A stretch of 64,000 nt of DNA, taken from the NCBI RefSeq assembly GCF_002355635.1, contig NZ_AP017558.1:1798001-1862000 (forward strand), in the 5' to 3' direction. The number at the start of each line of letters is the position of its first letter. The first letter of the stretch is position 1. Origin of the DNA: Halopenitus persicus (lineage in GTDB: Archaea; Halobacteriota; Halobacteria; Halobacteriales; Haloferacaceae). Both the position numbers and the translations under genes were made by a program. Under the pieces are notes generated by a model. The model saw only the letters and a program-made list of their open reading frames with translations, did not search any database and was not told the origin of the DNA. This document shows, piece after piece, positions 1-8,339 of this stretch.

Positions 1-80
1 CGGTCGATCCTCGACGATCCGTGACCCGGATCGGCGAACGTGACCCCATCCGCCGGTGATCGATGACCCGACGAACAACG

Positions 81-88
81 TTTTTTAC
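81..88 (+). promoter_or_regulatory. TATA-like box of first UspA gene
   Basis: A T-run (TTTTTTAC) sits 22-29 nt before the ATG at 110, the spacing expected for a leaderless haloarchaeal transcript. It supports the ATG at 110 over the in-frame ATG at 56. Bases 1-80 show no recognisable gene. Confidence 0.45.
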
Positions 89-109
89 ACGGGGCATCGA
101 CTGCCGAGT

Positions 110-484
110 ATGAAGGTCCTGCTCGGGATCGGCGGCAGCGACGACTCGCTTCGCGCGCTCGAACGGACGGTCGACCGCGCCGTGGCGGCCGGCGACGACC
201 TCGTGGTCGCCGTGCTCGAGAATCCCGACTCCGACCGCACCCCCGAGGAGGTCGCGGAGCACGTGGAATCCACACTCGCGGACCTCGAAGCCGACGTCGA
301 CGTCGAGGTCCGGCTCGTCGAGGGTGACCCCGGCAGCCGGCTCGTCGACATCGCCGAACGCGAGGGATTCGACCGGATCGTCCTCGGCGGCGGTCAGACG
401 AGCCCGATGGGGAAGATCACGCTGGGAAGCATCGCGGAGTTCGTCCTGTTGAACGCCAAGACGACCGTCACGCTCGTCCGATGA
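110..484 (+). CDS. UspA-family universal stress protein
   Basis: Small (124 aa) nucleotide-binding alpha/beta stress protein, probably cytosolic. The N-terminus MKVLLGIGGSDDSLRALE is the usual first strand and helix of the family. Near the C-terminus GGGQTSPMGKITLGSIAEFV matches the ATP-binding pattern G-2x-G-9x-G(S/T). An in-frame ATG at 56 would add 18 residues (MIDDPTNNVFYTGHRLPS) that do not look like the family, and a TATA-like box lies between the two starts, so 110 was chosen. The stop overlaps the next gene by 4 nt (ATGA), suggesting co-translation. Two more Usp genes follow within 1.6 kb. The specific stress role cannot be read from sequence. Confidence 0.88.
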   Translation: MKVLLGIGGSDDSLRALERTVDRAVAAGDDLVVAVLENPDSDRTPEEVAEHVESTLADLEADVDVEVRLVEGDPGSRLVDIAEREGFDRIVLGGGQTSPMGKITLGSIAEFVLLNAKTTVTLVR

Positions 485-1059
485 CGCCGAACCGCTTCCC
501 CGAGGAGGTCGCCGACGACTATCCGGAACCGCCGATCAGGTTCACCGACCGGACCGACCGCGCGATCGAGGTTCGCGCCTACGACGGGAGCGAGCGGGAA
601 CGCGACGCGCTCGCGTCGATGTACGAGGCGTTCGATCCGGCCGACCGCGCACAGGGTATCCCGCCGGGACACGCCGACGAGATCCGGAAGTGGCTCTCCA
701 CGATCCTCGATGCGGACTGTTACAACGTCCTCGCGTGGCACGGCGACGACGTCGCCGGCCACGCGACGCTCGTCCCGCCCCCCGACGACGACGGCGAGTA
801 CGAGCTCGCGATCTTCGTCCTGCAGGAGTATCAGGAGGCCGGCATCGGAACCCGCCTGATCGAGGCCCTGCTCGGATACGGCCAGGCGGACGGCGTCGAG
901 GCGGTCTGGCTCACCGTCGAGCGATGGAACCACGCCGCGGTCTCGCTGTACGAGAAGATCGGCTTCGAGACCTCGGACGCCGAGAGCTTCGAGATCGGGA
1001 TGTCGCTCCGGCTCAACCCGCCGGGCCGGGCGGCCGACGACGCTGACGCCGACGAGTAG
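481..1059 (+). CDS. GNAT-family N-acetyltransferase
   Basis: 192-aa acetyl-CoA-dependent acetyltransferase. The acetyl-CoA pyrophosphate-binding motif A is visible as QEAGIGTRL at about residues 119-127, followed by the typical ending strand and helix (AVSLYEKIGFE). The N-terminal 40 residues (PEPPIRFTDRTDRAIEVRAY) precede the GNAT fold. The gene overlaps the upstream UspA gene by 4 nt, so the two are probably one transcript; a stress-linked protein or small-molecule acetylase is plausible, but the substrate is unknown. The acidic C-terminal tail is typical for a halophile. Confidence 0.85.
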   Translation: MTPNRFPEEVADDYPEPPIRFTDRTDRAIEVRAYDGSERERDALASMYEAFDPADRAQGIPPGHADEIRKWLSTILDADCYNVLAWHGDDVAGHATLVPPPDDDGEYELAIFVLQEYQEAGIGTRLIEALLGYGQADGVEAVWLTVERWNHAAVSLYEKIGFETSDAESFEIGMSLRLNPPGRAADDADADE

Positions 1060-1509
1060 TTAGACCGACAGGACCGGCTGACTCGCGTACAACAGCACGT
1101 ACTCGGCCGCCTTCTCGAGCACCTCGCCCGGGTCCCCGGAGACCGGCTCCCGCGGGACCACGAGGAAGTCGGCGTCGACCTCCTCGGCGGTGTCGAGGAT
1201 GACGCTTCCCGGATGGGTCGTCTTCACCTTCGTCGAGAAGCCGTACGCGATGGAGGTCGTCACGGGGACGCCCGTTCCGTCTGCCCGGTCGAAGATCGCC
1301 TCGGTGAACGATTCCGTATCGGTCGCGACCGTCGATTCGTCGACGGCCCCGGTCTCGATCCCCCGAGCCACGTCCTCGCCGAGGACGTACACCGCGTGGA
1401 CGGTCGCGCCGTACTCCTCGGCGATCGCGATCGCGTACTCGACCGCCTGCTGTGACTCGTCGCTGCCGTCCACGGGGGCCAACACCAGGTCGATGTCGAG
1501 GGTCGCCAT
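1060..1509 (-). CDS. UspA-family protein with divergent ATP motif
   Basis: 149-aa protein starting MATLDIDLVLAPVDGSDESQ, the UspA first strand. The C-terminal half (FLVVPREPVSGDPGEVLEKA) lacks the canonical G-2x-G-9x-G(S/T) signature seen in both neighbouring Usp proteins, so it may not bind ATP in the usual way. It is convergent with the GNAT gene, with directly abutting ends (1059/1060), and divergent from the next Usp gene. A T-rich TATA-like element about 25-32 nt upstream (around 1534-1541, minus strand) fits a leaderless start. Confidence 0.82.
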   Translation of the reverse strand: MATLDIDLVLAPVDGSDESQQAVEYAIAIAEEYGATVHAVYVLGEDVARGIETGAVDESTVATDTESFTEAIFDRADGTGVPVTTSIAYGFSTKVKTTHPGSVILDTAEEVDADFLVVPREPVSGDPGEVLEKAAEYVLLYASQPVLSV

Positions 1510-1599
1510 GTTCTACCGGTTCGTCTCGCCCCTCAAAAACCCCCCTGTCCCGACTGGCCGAGCGGCCCTTTTAAGCACGGGGCGGCTGAACGGTCGCGT

Positions 1600-2028
1600 A
1601 TGTTCGAGACCATCGTCATCGCCACCGACGGCTCCGACAGCGTGCGCCGCGCCGTCGACGTCGCGCTCGATCTGGCCGACCGATTCGACGCGACGGTCCA
1701 CGCGCTGTACGTGATCGACAGCGGCGAGGTCGAATCCTCCCCCGACGAGGTCAGGGACGATCTCCGTGATGCGCTCGACTCCCGGGGTCGGGAGGCGATC
1801 GAGACGGTCGAACGCGACGCCGCCGTGCCGGTCGAAACCGCCGTTCGGGAGGGACGGCCGGCGGCCGAGATCTCGACGTACGCCCGCGACGTCGATGCGG
1901 ACGTCGTCGCGACCGGCACCCGTGGTCGACACGGCGAGAACCGATTCCTCATCGGCTCGGTCGCCGAGCGCGTCGTCCGGACCTGTCCCGTCCCGGTCCT
2001 CACCGTCAGACAGCTGTCCGGCGAGTGA
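1600..2028 (+). CDS. UspA-family universal stress protein
   Basis: 142-aa canonical UspA. It has the start MFETIVIATDGSDSVRRAVD and the nucleotide-binding motif GTRGRHGENRFLIGSVAERV before the last strand CPVPVLTV. A TATA-like box CTTTTAAG at 1568-1575 lies 25-32 nt upstream of the ATG and supports this start. Third Usp gene in the cluster; this one and the first carry an intact ATP-binding signature. Confidence 0.9.
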   Translation: MFETIVIATDGSDSVRRAVDVALDLADRFDATVHALYVIDSGEVESSPDEVRDDLRDALDSRGREAIETVERDAAVPVETAVREGRPAAEISTYARDVDADVVATGTRGRHGENRFLIGSVAERVVRTCPVPVLTVRQLSGE

Positions 2029-2139
2029 CGGGACGGTCCACGGTTCATTCGGTCGCGTCGGTCAGCCACGACCGGTCCGCCCGCCGAATCGATCGGCGCG
2101 GAACCGCGGAGTTTTCCACCTCCCGCCCGTCGCTCGCGT

Positions 2140-3405
2140 ATGGACGAGGAACTCATCGACGACGGCTCGATCCCGCTGTCCCGCCGGACCCGGCTCCCGG
2201 GCGCGGGCTTTTTTTATCCCGACTCGCTCGACGAGGAGCGTGCCGAGCGCCGCGCCGAGGAGACTCTCACGGGTGCCGAGGCGGTCGTGATCGCCGACGG
2301 CGACGCCGACGGGCTCGCTTGCGCCGCAATGGTGCGTGCGCAGTACGACGCCGCCCTCGACGTTGCCGACTTCGAGGCCGACATCGCGGACCGCATTGCG
2401 GACGAGTCGGACGCCGACGCAACCGGTGACGCCGAGACGGATGGGGACACCGACGCGGCCGAGGGCGCCGAACAGTCATCCGACGACGTCGAGGAACCCC
2501 ACGAGCGCTCGACGGTCGCGCTCCTCGCGGCCGGCCCCTACTCGATCGACGACTCCCTCGAGCGCGTCCTCGAGTACGCCGACCCGGGGATCGACCTGTT
2601 CGTCTGTGACCTGTGTCCCGACGACTTCGAGTGGATCGCCGACCCCCTCACGGGGCTCGTCGACCACGCCGCCTCGATCCGGTGGTTCGACCACCACCAG
2701 TGGGACGACGAGACCGCCGCGGCGGTCCGGTCGGCCGGCGTCGACCTCGTCGTCGGCGATTCCGAGGAGGAGTGCACCGCGGACGTCGCGCTCCGGTCGC
2801 TCCCCCACGAGTTCGACGACCGGTGGACCGAGCTGGCCGCCGTCACCCGCGATCACGACCTCTGGATCAAGGAGGACCCTCGCTCCGACGACCTCGCCGA
2901 TTACGCCTACTGGACCGGCGCGGAGGAGTACGTCACCGTGGTCGGCGCCTACGGCGCGGACCTCCCCGAGACGGTCGATCGATTCCTCGAGCATCGACGC
3001 GTGGAGAAACGCGAGCGGATCGAGGCCGCCGTCGACCGGGCGGTCGTCCACGAGGTCGGCGACTGGTCGGTCGCGGTCACCTACGGCCGCTGTTCACAGA
3101 ACGAGGTCGCCGAGACGCTCCGCGAGCAGGGTGCCGACGCGGCGGTGATCGTCAAACCCGCCGGCTCCGCGTCCATCCGCGGATCGGACGGCTTCGAGCG
3201 CGCCCACGAGGTCGCCGGCCGCGTCAACGGCGGCGGCCATCCCAAGGCCGCCGGCTGCAAGCCCGACATCTACGACGACATGCTCGATTACGCCAACCAC
3301 TGGACGACCGAGGGACAGGCCGCACGCAAGGTCATCCTCGGCGCCTTCGAGGCCGTCGCGGACGAGGCGGCCGAGAACGCGGCGACCGAGGCCGCGGCCG
3401 AGTAG
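2140..3405 (+). CDS. DHH-family (RecJ-like) phosphoesterase
   Basis: 421-aa DHH/DHHA1 phosphoesterase. DHH motifs are visible: VVIADGDADGLACAAM (motif I Asp residues), VCDLCPDDFEWI, and WFDHHQWDDE (the DHH signature). The C-terminal DHHA1 domain carries VNGGGHPKAAGC, the substrate-binding GGGH. An Asp/Glu/Thr-rich insertion (about residues 90-125) is a typical halophilic loop. Archaeal members act as single-strand nucleases (RecJ/GAN-like) or nucleotide phosphodiesterases; the exact substrate is not decidable here. The gene stands alone on the + strand, with the Usp cluster upstream and a convergent gene downstream. Confidence 0.87.
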   Translation: MDEELIDDGSIPLSRRTRLPGAGFFYPDSLDEERAERRAEETLTGAEAVVIADGDADGLACAAMVRAQYDAALDVADFEADIADRIADESDADATGDAETDGDTDAAEGAEQSSDDVEEPHERSTVALLAAGPYSIDDSLERVLEYADPGIDLFVCDLCPDDFEWIADPLTGLVDHAASIRWFDHHQWDDETAAAVRSAGVDLVVGDSEEECTADVALRSLPHEFDDRWTELAAVTRDHDLWIKEDPRSDDLADYAYWTGAEEYVTVVGAYGADLPETVDRFLEHRRVEKRERIEAAVDRAVVHEVGDWSVAVTYGRCSQNEVAETLREQGADAAVIVKPAGSASIRGSDGFERAHEVAGRVNGGGHPKAAGCKPDIYDDMLDYANHWTTEGQAARKVILGAFEAVADEAAENAATEAAAE

Positions 3406-3445
3406 CCCCGCCGGACGTCTCTCCGACACCGTCACTTCGCCGACG

Positions 3446-3895
3446 TTACTCGCGCTCGCCCACGAGCCACTTGTGTGAGAAACTCTCGCCGCATTCACAC
3501 TGCGCGTACGCGTGCACCACGTCGCCCTCGGCGTACAGCCCGCCGACCTCCTCGTTTTCGGCCTCTGCGAACGCGAAGATGAAGCTGATCGCGTGGCCCC
3601 CGTCGGAATCATTCGCCGACTCGCCGTCCGCGGCCGGGCAGGTCGCCCCGTCGAGCGTCCTGGCGATCGTTCCGTCGGTTCCCATCGCCTGCTTTGCGAA
3701 GCCCATCGCGTCCATCCCGGTCCCGGCCTGAAACGCCGAGCGGCCCCGCTCCCCGTCGACCACGAGGAGGACGCCGTGTTCCCGCTCCGTTCCGATCGAC
3801 CGGAGCCGGGAGTCGTCGTCGAGGAAGCCGTCGCTCACGAACAACACGACGTCCTCGAGCCGCTCGCCGGCCAGAAACTCGTCGAGTGCGCTCAT
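3446..3895 (-). CDS. conserved haloarchaeal protein (DUF5807-like)
   Basis: 149-aa soluble acidic protein with no catalytic motif I can identify. It starts MSALDEFLAGERLEDVVLFV. The C-terminus has a CxC pair (AQCECGESFSHKWLVG) that may bind metal together with His residues. I recognise it only as a family restricted to haloarchaea (probably DUF5807; assignment from memory). A TATA-like sequence (minus strand, about 3919-3926) lies 24-31 nt before the start. Function unknown. Confidence 0.7.
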   Translation of the reverse strand: MSALDEFLAGERLEDVVLFVSDGFLDDDSRLRSIGTEREHGVLLVVDGERGRSAFQAGTGMDAMGFAKQAMGTDGTIARTLDGATCPAADGESANDSDGGHAISFIFAFAEAENEEVGGLYAEGDVVHAYAQCECGESFSHKWLVGERE

Positions 3896-3988
3896 ACCCC
3901 TCCTGGGTCGTCCCGCCCTAAAAGCCGCCCGTCATCGATCCCGCGGCCGTTCGGACGGGGAGCCGATCGACCGACGGACGCGCCGAAG

Positions 3989-3996
3989 TTTATAAG
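3989..3996 (+). promoter_or_regulatory. orphan TATA box
   Basis: A strong TTTATAAG element is not positioned for either flanking gene: the minus-strand gene at 3895 has its own closer TATA-like element, and uvrC reads toward this site from the other side. A + strand transcript would start near 4016, just before the hairpin at 4033-4073. Confidence 0.4.
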
Positions 3997-4032
3997 CGAT
4001 CGCGACGCAGCCGCCCCATCACCTGACCGTCG

Positions 4033-4073
4033 CCGCGGAACGGGTCGCGGGTGCGCGGCGCGTCGTTCCGCGG
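4033..4073. other. 10-bp perfect stem hairpin in uvrC 3' region
   Basis: CCGCGGAACG (4033-4042) pairs perfectly with CGTTCCGCGG (4064-4073) around a 21-nt loop. It lies about 41 nt past the uvrC stop and about 17 nt after the predicted start of an orphan + strand transcript. It may be part of a small RNA or a 3'-end structure of uvrC; the sequence alone does not decide. Confidence 0.5.
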
Positions 4074-4113
4074 TTCGCCCAGCGCCGCCTGTTCGCCATT
4101 CCCGTTCCCGACT

Positions 4114-5910
4114 TCACAACCGGCTCCGGATCGTTTCGGCTGTTCCCTCTCCGACGCCCTCGACGTCGGTCAAATCCGCGAGCGATGCCGACCGGACGTT
4201 CTCGACCGATCCGAACCGTCTGAGGAGCCGCCGTCGGGTCTCGGGCCCGACGCCCGGTACCTCGTCGAGCACCGTCGACACGTCGTCCCGGAGCGACTGG
4301 TGGTACTGGACGGCGAACCGATGCGCCTCGTCGCGGACCCGCTGGAGCAGGTGCAGCTCCGGCGCGTCGGACGGCCAGTCCCGGGGGCCGTCCGGCGTGA
4401 TCACGATCTCCTCCGCCTTCGCCAGGCCGACCACAGGAACGTCCCAGCCTGTCGCCGAGAGGGCGTCCATCGCGGCGCCGAGCTGCCCCTCGCCGCCGTC
4501 GACCAGCAGCAGGTCCGGATCCGGCCGGTCGTCGCGACCCTCGACGGCGCGGGTCGCCCGCCACCGAACCAGCTCCCGGACGTTCTCGTAGTCGTCGTTT
4601 CGGTCGGGGAGCTTCTTGCGCCGGTAGGCTCCCGTCTCCGCCGACCCGTCGACGAAACAGACGTTCGACCCGACGACGTCCCGTCCGCCGGAGTGGCTCA
4701 CGTCGAACCCCTCGATCCGATCGGGGCGGTCGATGCCGAGACGTTCGCCGAGCGCCCTCAGCTCGTCGTCCCGGCCGCTTCGCTGCCGGGCGTTTTTCAG
4801 CGCCAGCTCGACGAGCCGTGCCTCGCGACCGGCGCTCGGCACACGCACCGAGATGCCCTGCGTCTCGAGCCATCCCACGACGTCGTCGTCCGTCGGTCGT
4901 TCCGCAAGGAGCACGACGTCGGGGAGATCGCGCTCGGCGTAGTACTGGGTGAGGAACGCCGAGAGCACGGCGGCCGGAGACGTGCCACCGACGCCGGCGT
5001 TCGAACCGATCGCCTCTCCATCGACTGCCCCGTCCCCAGCCTCCATCTCGACCGACGGGCGGTCGAGCCGGTGGCGGCTCCGGTCGACGAGCTGACCGTT
5101 CTCGCTGTGCAGTCGTGCCACTCGGGCGGCGTCTCCCTCGATGGCGGCCGCGAGCACGTCCGTCGTCCCGTCGGCGGACCGCGAGGAGACGGCCGCCTCG
5201 CCGTCCCCGTGGAACGCACGGACCGCCTCGAGCTTGTCGCGGAGGTTCGCCGCTCGCTCGAAGGCCGCTTCCTGTGCGGCCGCCTCCATCTCCCGCTCGA
5301 TCGGGTCGGCGAGGACGCCGGTTTCTCCCTCGAAGAACCGGCGGACTGACTCGACGTCCTCGAGGTAGTCCTCCGCGTCTATCTCGCCGGTACACGGCGC
5401 CGAACAGAGACCCATTTCGTAGTCCAGACACGGCCGCTCCCGTCCCTCGTACTTGTGGTCCGAGCAGCCGCGCAGTCCGTAGACCTCCCGAAGCGCCTTG
5501 ACGACGGTCTCGACGCGACCCTTGTCCGTGAAGGGACCGTACGCGATCGCACCCGCCTCGGGGTTCCGCGTCACGGCGATCCGCGGGACGTCGTGGTCCG
5601 TGAGCTGGACGAGCGGATAGGATTTGTCGTCGGTCAACCGGACGTTGTACCGTGGCTGCTGGCGCTTTATGAGGTTCGCCTCCAGCAGAAGCGCCTGCGT
5701 TTCGGTGTCGGTGACCGCGAAGTCGACCGTCTCCGCCCGGTCCACCATCCCGCGAATACGTGCCGATCGCGGATCGGCATACGACCGTACTCGGCTTCGG
5801 AGATCGACCGCCTTGCCGACGTACAGCGTCGTCTCCCCGGCCTGGAACTGATAGACTCCCGGTTCTCGCGGGAGGTCAGCTGCACGCATACGGACCTCCC
5901 TCGTTTCCAT
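4114..5910 (-). CDS. uvrC: UvrABC excinuclease subunit C
   Basis: 598-aa UvrC, which makes both incisions in nucleotide excision repair after UvrAB loads it on damaged DNA. Order: GIY-YIG nuclease (GVYQF...TLYVGKA, residues about 18-35) for the 3' cut; Cys-rich stretch ([17 protein letters not shown]); UVR UvrB-binding helices around residues 200-235; RNase H-like 5' nuclease with GFDVSHSGG near residue 400; C-terminal double helix-hairpin-helix ([11 protein letters not shown]...VEGVGEG). Length is normal for the family. An alternative start 7 codons in (5889) is equally possible. It stands alone, without uvrA or uvrB nearby. Confidence 0.95.
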   Translation of the reverse strand: METREVRMRAADLPREPGVYQFQAGETTLYVGKAVDLRSRVRSYADPRSARIRGMVDRAETVDFAVTDTETQALLLEANLIKRQQPRYNVRLTDDKSYPLVQLTDHDVPRIAVTRNPEAGAIAYGPFTDKGRVETVVKALREVYGLRGCSDHKYEGRERPCLDYEMGLCSAPCTGEIDAEDYLEDVESVRRFFEGETGVLADPIEREMEAAAQEAAFERAANLRDKLEAVRAFHGDGEAAVSSRSADGTTDVLAAAIEGDAARVARLHSENGQLVDRSRHRLDRPSVEMEAGDGAVDGEAIGSNAGVGGTSPAAVLSAFLTQYYAERDLPDVVLLAERPTDDDVVGWLETQGISVRVPSAGREARLVELALKNARQRSGRDDELRALGERLGIDRPDRIEGFDVSHSGGRDVVGSNVCFVDGSAETGAYRRKKLPDRNDDYENVRELVRWRATRAVEGRDDRPDPDLLLVDGGEGQLGAAMDALSATGWDVPVVGLAKAEEIVITPDGPRDWPSDAPELHLLQRVRDEAHRFAVQYHQSLRDDVSTVLDEVPGVGPETRRRLLRRFGSVENVRSASLADLTDVEGVGEGTAETIRSRL

Positions 5911-6057
5911 CGGTTCGAGGTACGGGCCTCGTGGGTTTCAACTCCGCGGTCGTCCGGACAGGTCCGTCGTCGAGCGGCGGTGGTGTCGGTCTCTGACACG
6001 ACGTCGACGCCGACCGAGACAGACACAGTTATGCGGGACCCTCCGTTACGGCCGCCT

Positions 6058-6105
6058 ATGACTGACCATCACGCGGCCCACGCTGGGGGATCGGGATGCG
6101 AGTAG
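6058..6105 (+). CDS. 15-codon leader ORF overlapping lysC start
   Basis: ATG at 6058 opens MTDHHAAHAGGSGCE and stops at 6103-6105, ten nt inside lysC (ATG 6096). A weak TATA-like element (GTTATG, about 6028-6033) lies at leaderless distance from 6058, not from 6096. It could be a translated leader whose termination helps ribosomes reinitiate at lysC. No family match is claimed; it may be fortuitous. Confidence 0.3.
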   Translation: MTDHHAAHAGGSGCE

Positions 6106-7280
6106 TCGCGAAGTTCGGCGGCACGAGCCTCGGCAGCGGCGACCGGATCAACCGCGCGGCGGACTCGATCGCGACGGCGGTCGAGGAAGGCCACGAGATC
6201 GCCGTCGTCGCCAGCGCGATGGGGTCGACGACCGACGAGCTCCTCGACGAGATCACCTTCGAGGCGGACGAGGCGGACCGCGCCGAGATCGTCTCGATGG
6301 GCGAACGGACGAGCGTCCGGATGCTGAAGGCCGCCCTCGGGGCACGCGGCGTCGACGCGATCTTCCTCGAGCCCGGCAGCGACCGCTGGCCGGTGATCAC
6401 GAACGAGGTCGGGGAGCTCGACGTCGAAGCAACCCGTGAGCGGGCCCGACAGCTCGCGGCCGACCTCGACGGAGTCGTCCCCGTCATCACGGGTTTCCTG
6501 GCGCAGGACCACCTCGGCAACGTCACCACCCTCGGCCGCGGCGGGTCGGACACGACCGCCGTGATGCTCGGCAACTACATGGATGCCGACCAGGTCGTCA
6601 TCGTCACCGACGTCGAGGGCGTGATGACCGGCGACCCGCGCGTCGTCGAGGGCGCCCGGAACGTCGGTCGGATCACGGTCGACGAGCTCCGAAACCTCTC
6701 GTTCCGGGGTGCGGAGGTGGTCGCGCCGAGCGCGCTCTCGTACAAGGACGAGGACCTCGTCGTTCGCGTCGTCCATTACCAACACGGCGACCTCCTCGAG
6801 GGCGGCACGCGGATCGAGGGCCAGTTCGAGAACCTGATCGACATGCAGGAGCAGCCGCTCACCTGCGTCACCGTCGCCGGGCGGGCGATCCGCAACCGGC
6901 CGGGGATCCTGGCCGAGCTCTCCGACGCCCTTCGAAACGAGGAGATCAACGTGGACGCCGTGGCCTCCGGGATGGACTCTGTCACCTTCTACATCGACCG
7001 GGAGCGCTCCGAGGACGCGGAGGCGGTGCTTCACGAGCGGGTCGTCGAGGACGACACGCTCTCCTCGGTCACCGTTCACGATCCGATCGCCGTCATCCGG
7101 CTGACCGGCGGCGAGCTACCCAACCAGCCGGGGATCATCCAGGAGATCGTCGGACCGATCGCGTCCGCCGGGATCAACATCGTCGACCTCATCACGAGCG
7201 CCACGTCGGTCGCCCTCTTCGTGGCATGGGAGGACCGCGAGCGGGCGCTCGAGATCGTGCAGGACGAGTTCGACCAGTAA
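6096..7280 (+). CDS. lysC: aspartate kinase
   Basis: 394-aa aspartokinase, which phosphorylates L-aspartate as the first step to Lys, Met, Thr and Ile. N-terminal amino-acid kinase domain: KFGGTSLGSGDRI at residues about 6-18; TTLGRGGSDTTAVMLG binds the nucleotide and substrate. Two C-terminal ACT domains (around residues 250-390: IRNRPGILAELSDAL and LPNQPGIIQEIVGPI) are the usual feedback-inhibition modules. The start overlaps a short leader ORF. No other pathway gene is adjacent. Confidence 0.95.
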   Translation: MRVVAKFGGTSLGSGDRINRAADSIATAVEEGHEIAVVASAMGSTTDELLDEITFEADEADRAEIVSMGERTSVRMLKAALGARGVDAIFLEPGSDRWPVITNEVGELDVEATRERARQLAADLDGVVPVITGFLAQDHLGNVTTLGRGGSDTTAVMLGNYMDADQVVIVTDVEGVMTGDPRVVEGARNVGRITVDELRNLSFRGAEVVAPSALSYKDEDLVVRVVHYQHGDLLEGGTRIEGQFENLIDMQEQPLTCVTVAGRAIRNRPGILAELSDALRNEEINVDAVASGMDSVTFYIDRERSEDAEAVLHERVVEDDTLSSVTVHDPIAVIRLTGGELPNQPGIIQEIVGPIASAGINIVDLITSATSVALFVAWEDRERALEIVQDEFDQ

Positions 7281-7335
7281 CGGTCGGACTCGACTCGACC
7301 GTCGTTCGATCCGGTGCTGGACCGGGTCCGGCCGG

Positions 7336-7944
7336 TCAGGCCTCCGAGTCGGCGTCCGGCCCGTTATCCACGGCGACGGACACGCCGTCCTCGGCGACCG
7401 TGACGCCGGCCGCACAGACCGGGTGATCGAACGCCGCCGTGAGCACCTCGCCGGCGGCCTCGGCCGCCGTGTCGGCTTCGAGGGGATGCGCCTCCGGCGA
7501 GTCGACCTCGTAGGTGGCGACGATCGTGGGTTCGGTGACCGCCTCGATCAGCAGCGCGTCGCTGCGGACGGTGCCGATGGTTGCGGTCTCGGCGCCGATC
7601 ACGCCCGCGATGCGCGGAGTGTCGTAGTCGTCCTTCTCGTAATCGAGCGCGAGCAGCGGCTCCGCGAGCGCGTCCCGTTCCGGATATCCGAGCTCGAGTT
7701 TCTCCGCGATCGGATCGACGTGGGAGCCGTTTCCGATCGCGGCGAGCCGGTTGCCCGCGGGCGTGTCGACCGTCCGGACGCAGTTGTAGGAGATGTACGG
7801 GTTCTCCGTCGGCGGCGCGTCCGGGGTCGGCGAGACGGTCAGGGTGCCGTCCCGGTCGACGACCTGGCGGTTGGGAAACGATCGTGAGGAGACGCGGTAG
7901 GCACCGATCCCCGGAGCGACGACGACGAACCGTCCGACGTACAT
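7336..7944 (-). CDS. purO: archaeal IMP cyclohydrolase PurO
   Basis: 202-aa PurO, which closes FAICAR to IMP in the last purine step in archaea lacking the PurH cyclohydrolase. The family N-terminus [20 protein letters not shown], the motifs RSFPNRQVV and [16 protein letters not shown] and [17 protein letters not shown] are all recognisable. The start at 7944 matches the family start; longer in-frame starts upstream add low-complexity Arg-rich residues. It converges with lysC and has a halophilic acidic C-terminus. Confidence 0.92.
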   Translation of the reverse strand: MYVGRFVVVAPGIGAYRVSSRSFPNRQVVDRDGTLTVSPTPDAPPTENPYISYNCVRTVDTPAGNRLAAIGNGSHVDPIAEKLELGYPERDALAEPLLALDYEKDDYDTPRIAGVIGAETATIGTVRSDALLIEAVTEPTIVATYEVDSPEAHPLEADTAAEAAGEVLTAAFDHPVCAAGVTVAEDGVSVAVDNGPDADSEA

Positions 7945-8080
7945 ACCCGTCGCTGGTGACCGCTCCGGTATGTCGATGTCGGTTCCGGTCGCTCGGGATT
8001 GCCTTCGCCCTCGGGAGCGACCGATCGTCTCGCTTCGCAACACTCATAACCGTCGACGGGATACCCATTGGTGCCGACAC

Positions 8081-8153
8081 AGTCCATTGGGGTAGTGGCC
8101 AATCCTGTTGCCTTCTGGGGGCAACGACCCTGGTTCGAATCCAGGATGGACTA
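8081..8153 (+). tRNA. tRNA-Gln (anticodon CUG)
   Basis: 73-nt cloverleaf. Acceptor AGTCCAT (8081-8087) pairs with ATGGACT (8146-8152), discriminator A. Anticodon stem TTGCC/GGCAA holds the loop TTCTGGG with anticodon CTG; T-arm CCTGG-TTCGAAT-CCAGG. A TATA-like CATAACC at 8044-8050 lies at promoter distance. CCA is not encoded and no intron is present. The downstream flank (8154-11690) looks acquired. Confidence 0.95.
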
Positions 8154-8180
8154 CTGAATCTTTCTCCATCCCTCTTGGGT

Positions 8181-8233
8181 GAAGTACCTCGGGACAAGCC
8201 CCGAGCCACTCGCCTTGAGTATCTGTAGAGGAT
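8181..8233. mobile_element. possible IS200/IS605-type end relic
   Basis: GAAGTACCTCGGG followed by CCCCGAGCCACTCGCC forms a 6-bp hairpin (8188-8193 with 8200-8205, 6-nt loop). From memory this resembles the subterminal hairpin found beyond tnpB genes in haloarchaeal IS200/IS605 (IS1341-type) elements. No transposase remnant is present, so it would be a solo end. Tentative. Confidence 0.35.
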
Positions 8234-8304
8234 CGTTGAGTGCACCACCCGACGAACGATGTTCCCGATCAGCAAGCGAAGGATTCACCCGTCGCAGATC
8301 CCTA

Positions 8305-8327
8305 CCGTTAGGGGACTGGTTTAACGG
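8305..8327. promoter_or_regulatory. inverted repeat around TATA of APC permease
   Basis: CCGTTA (8305-8310) and TAACGG (8322-8327) are perfect inverted repeats enclosing the probable TATA element (GGTTTAAC), 13 nt before the ATG at 8340. The placement fits a repressor-binding site. Confidence 0.4.
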
Positions 8328-8339
8328 AGACCGACAGTT

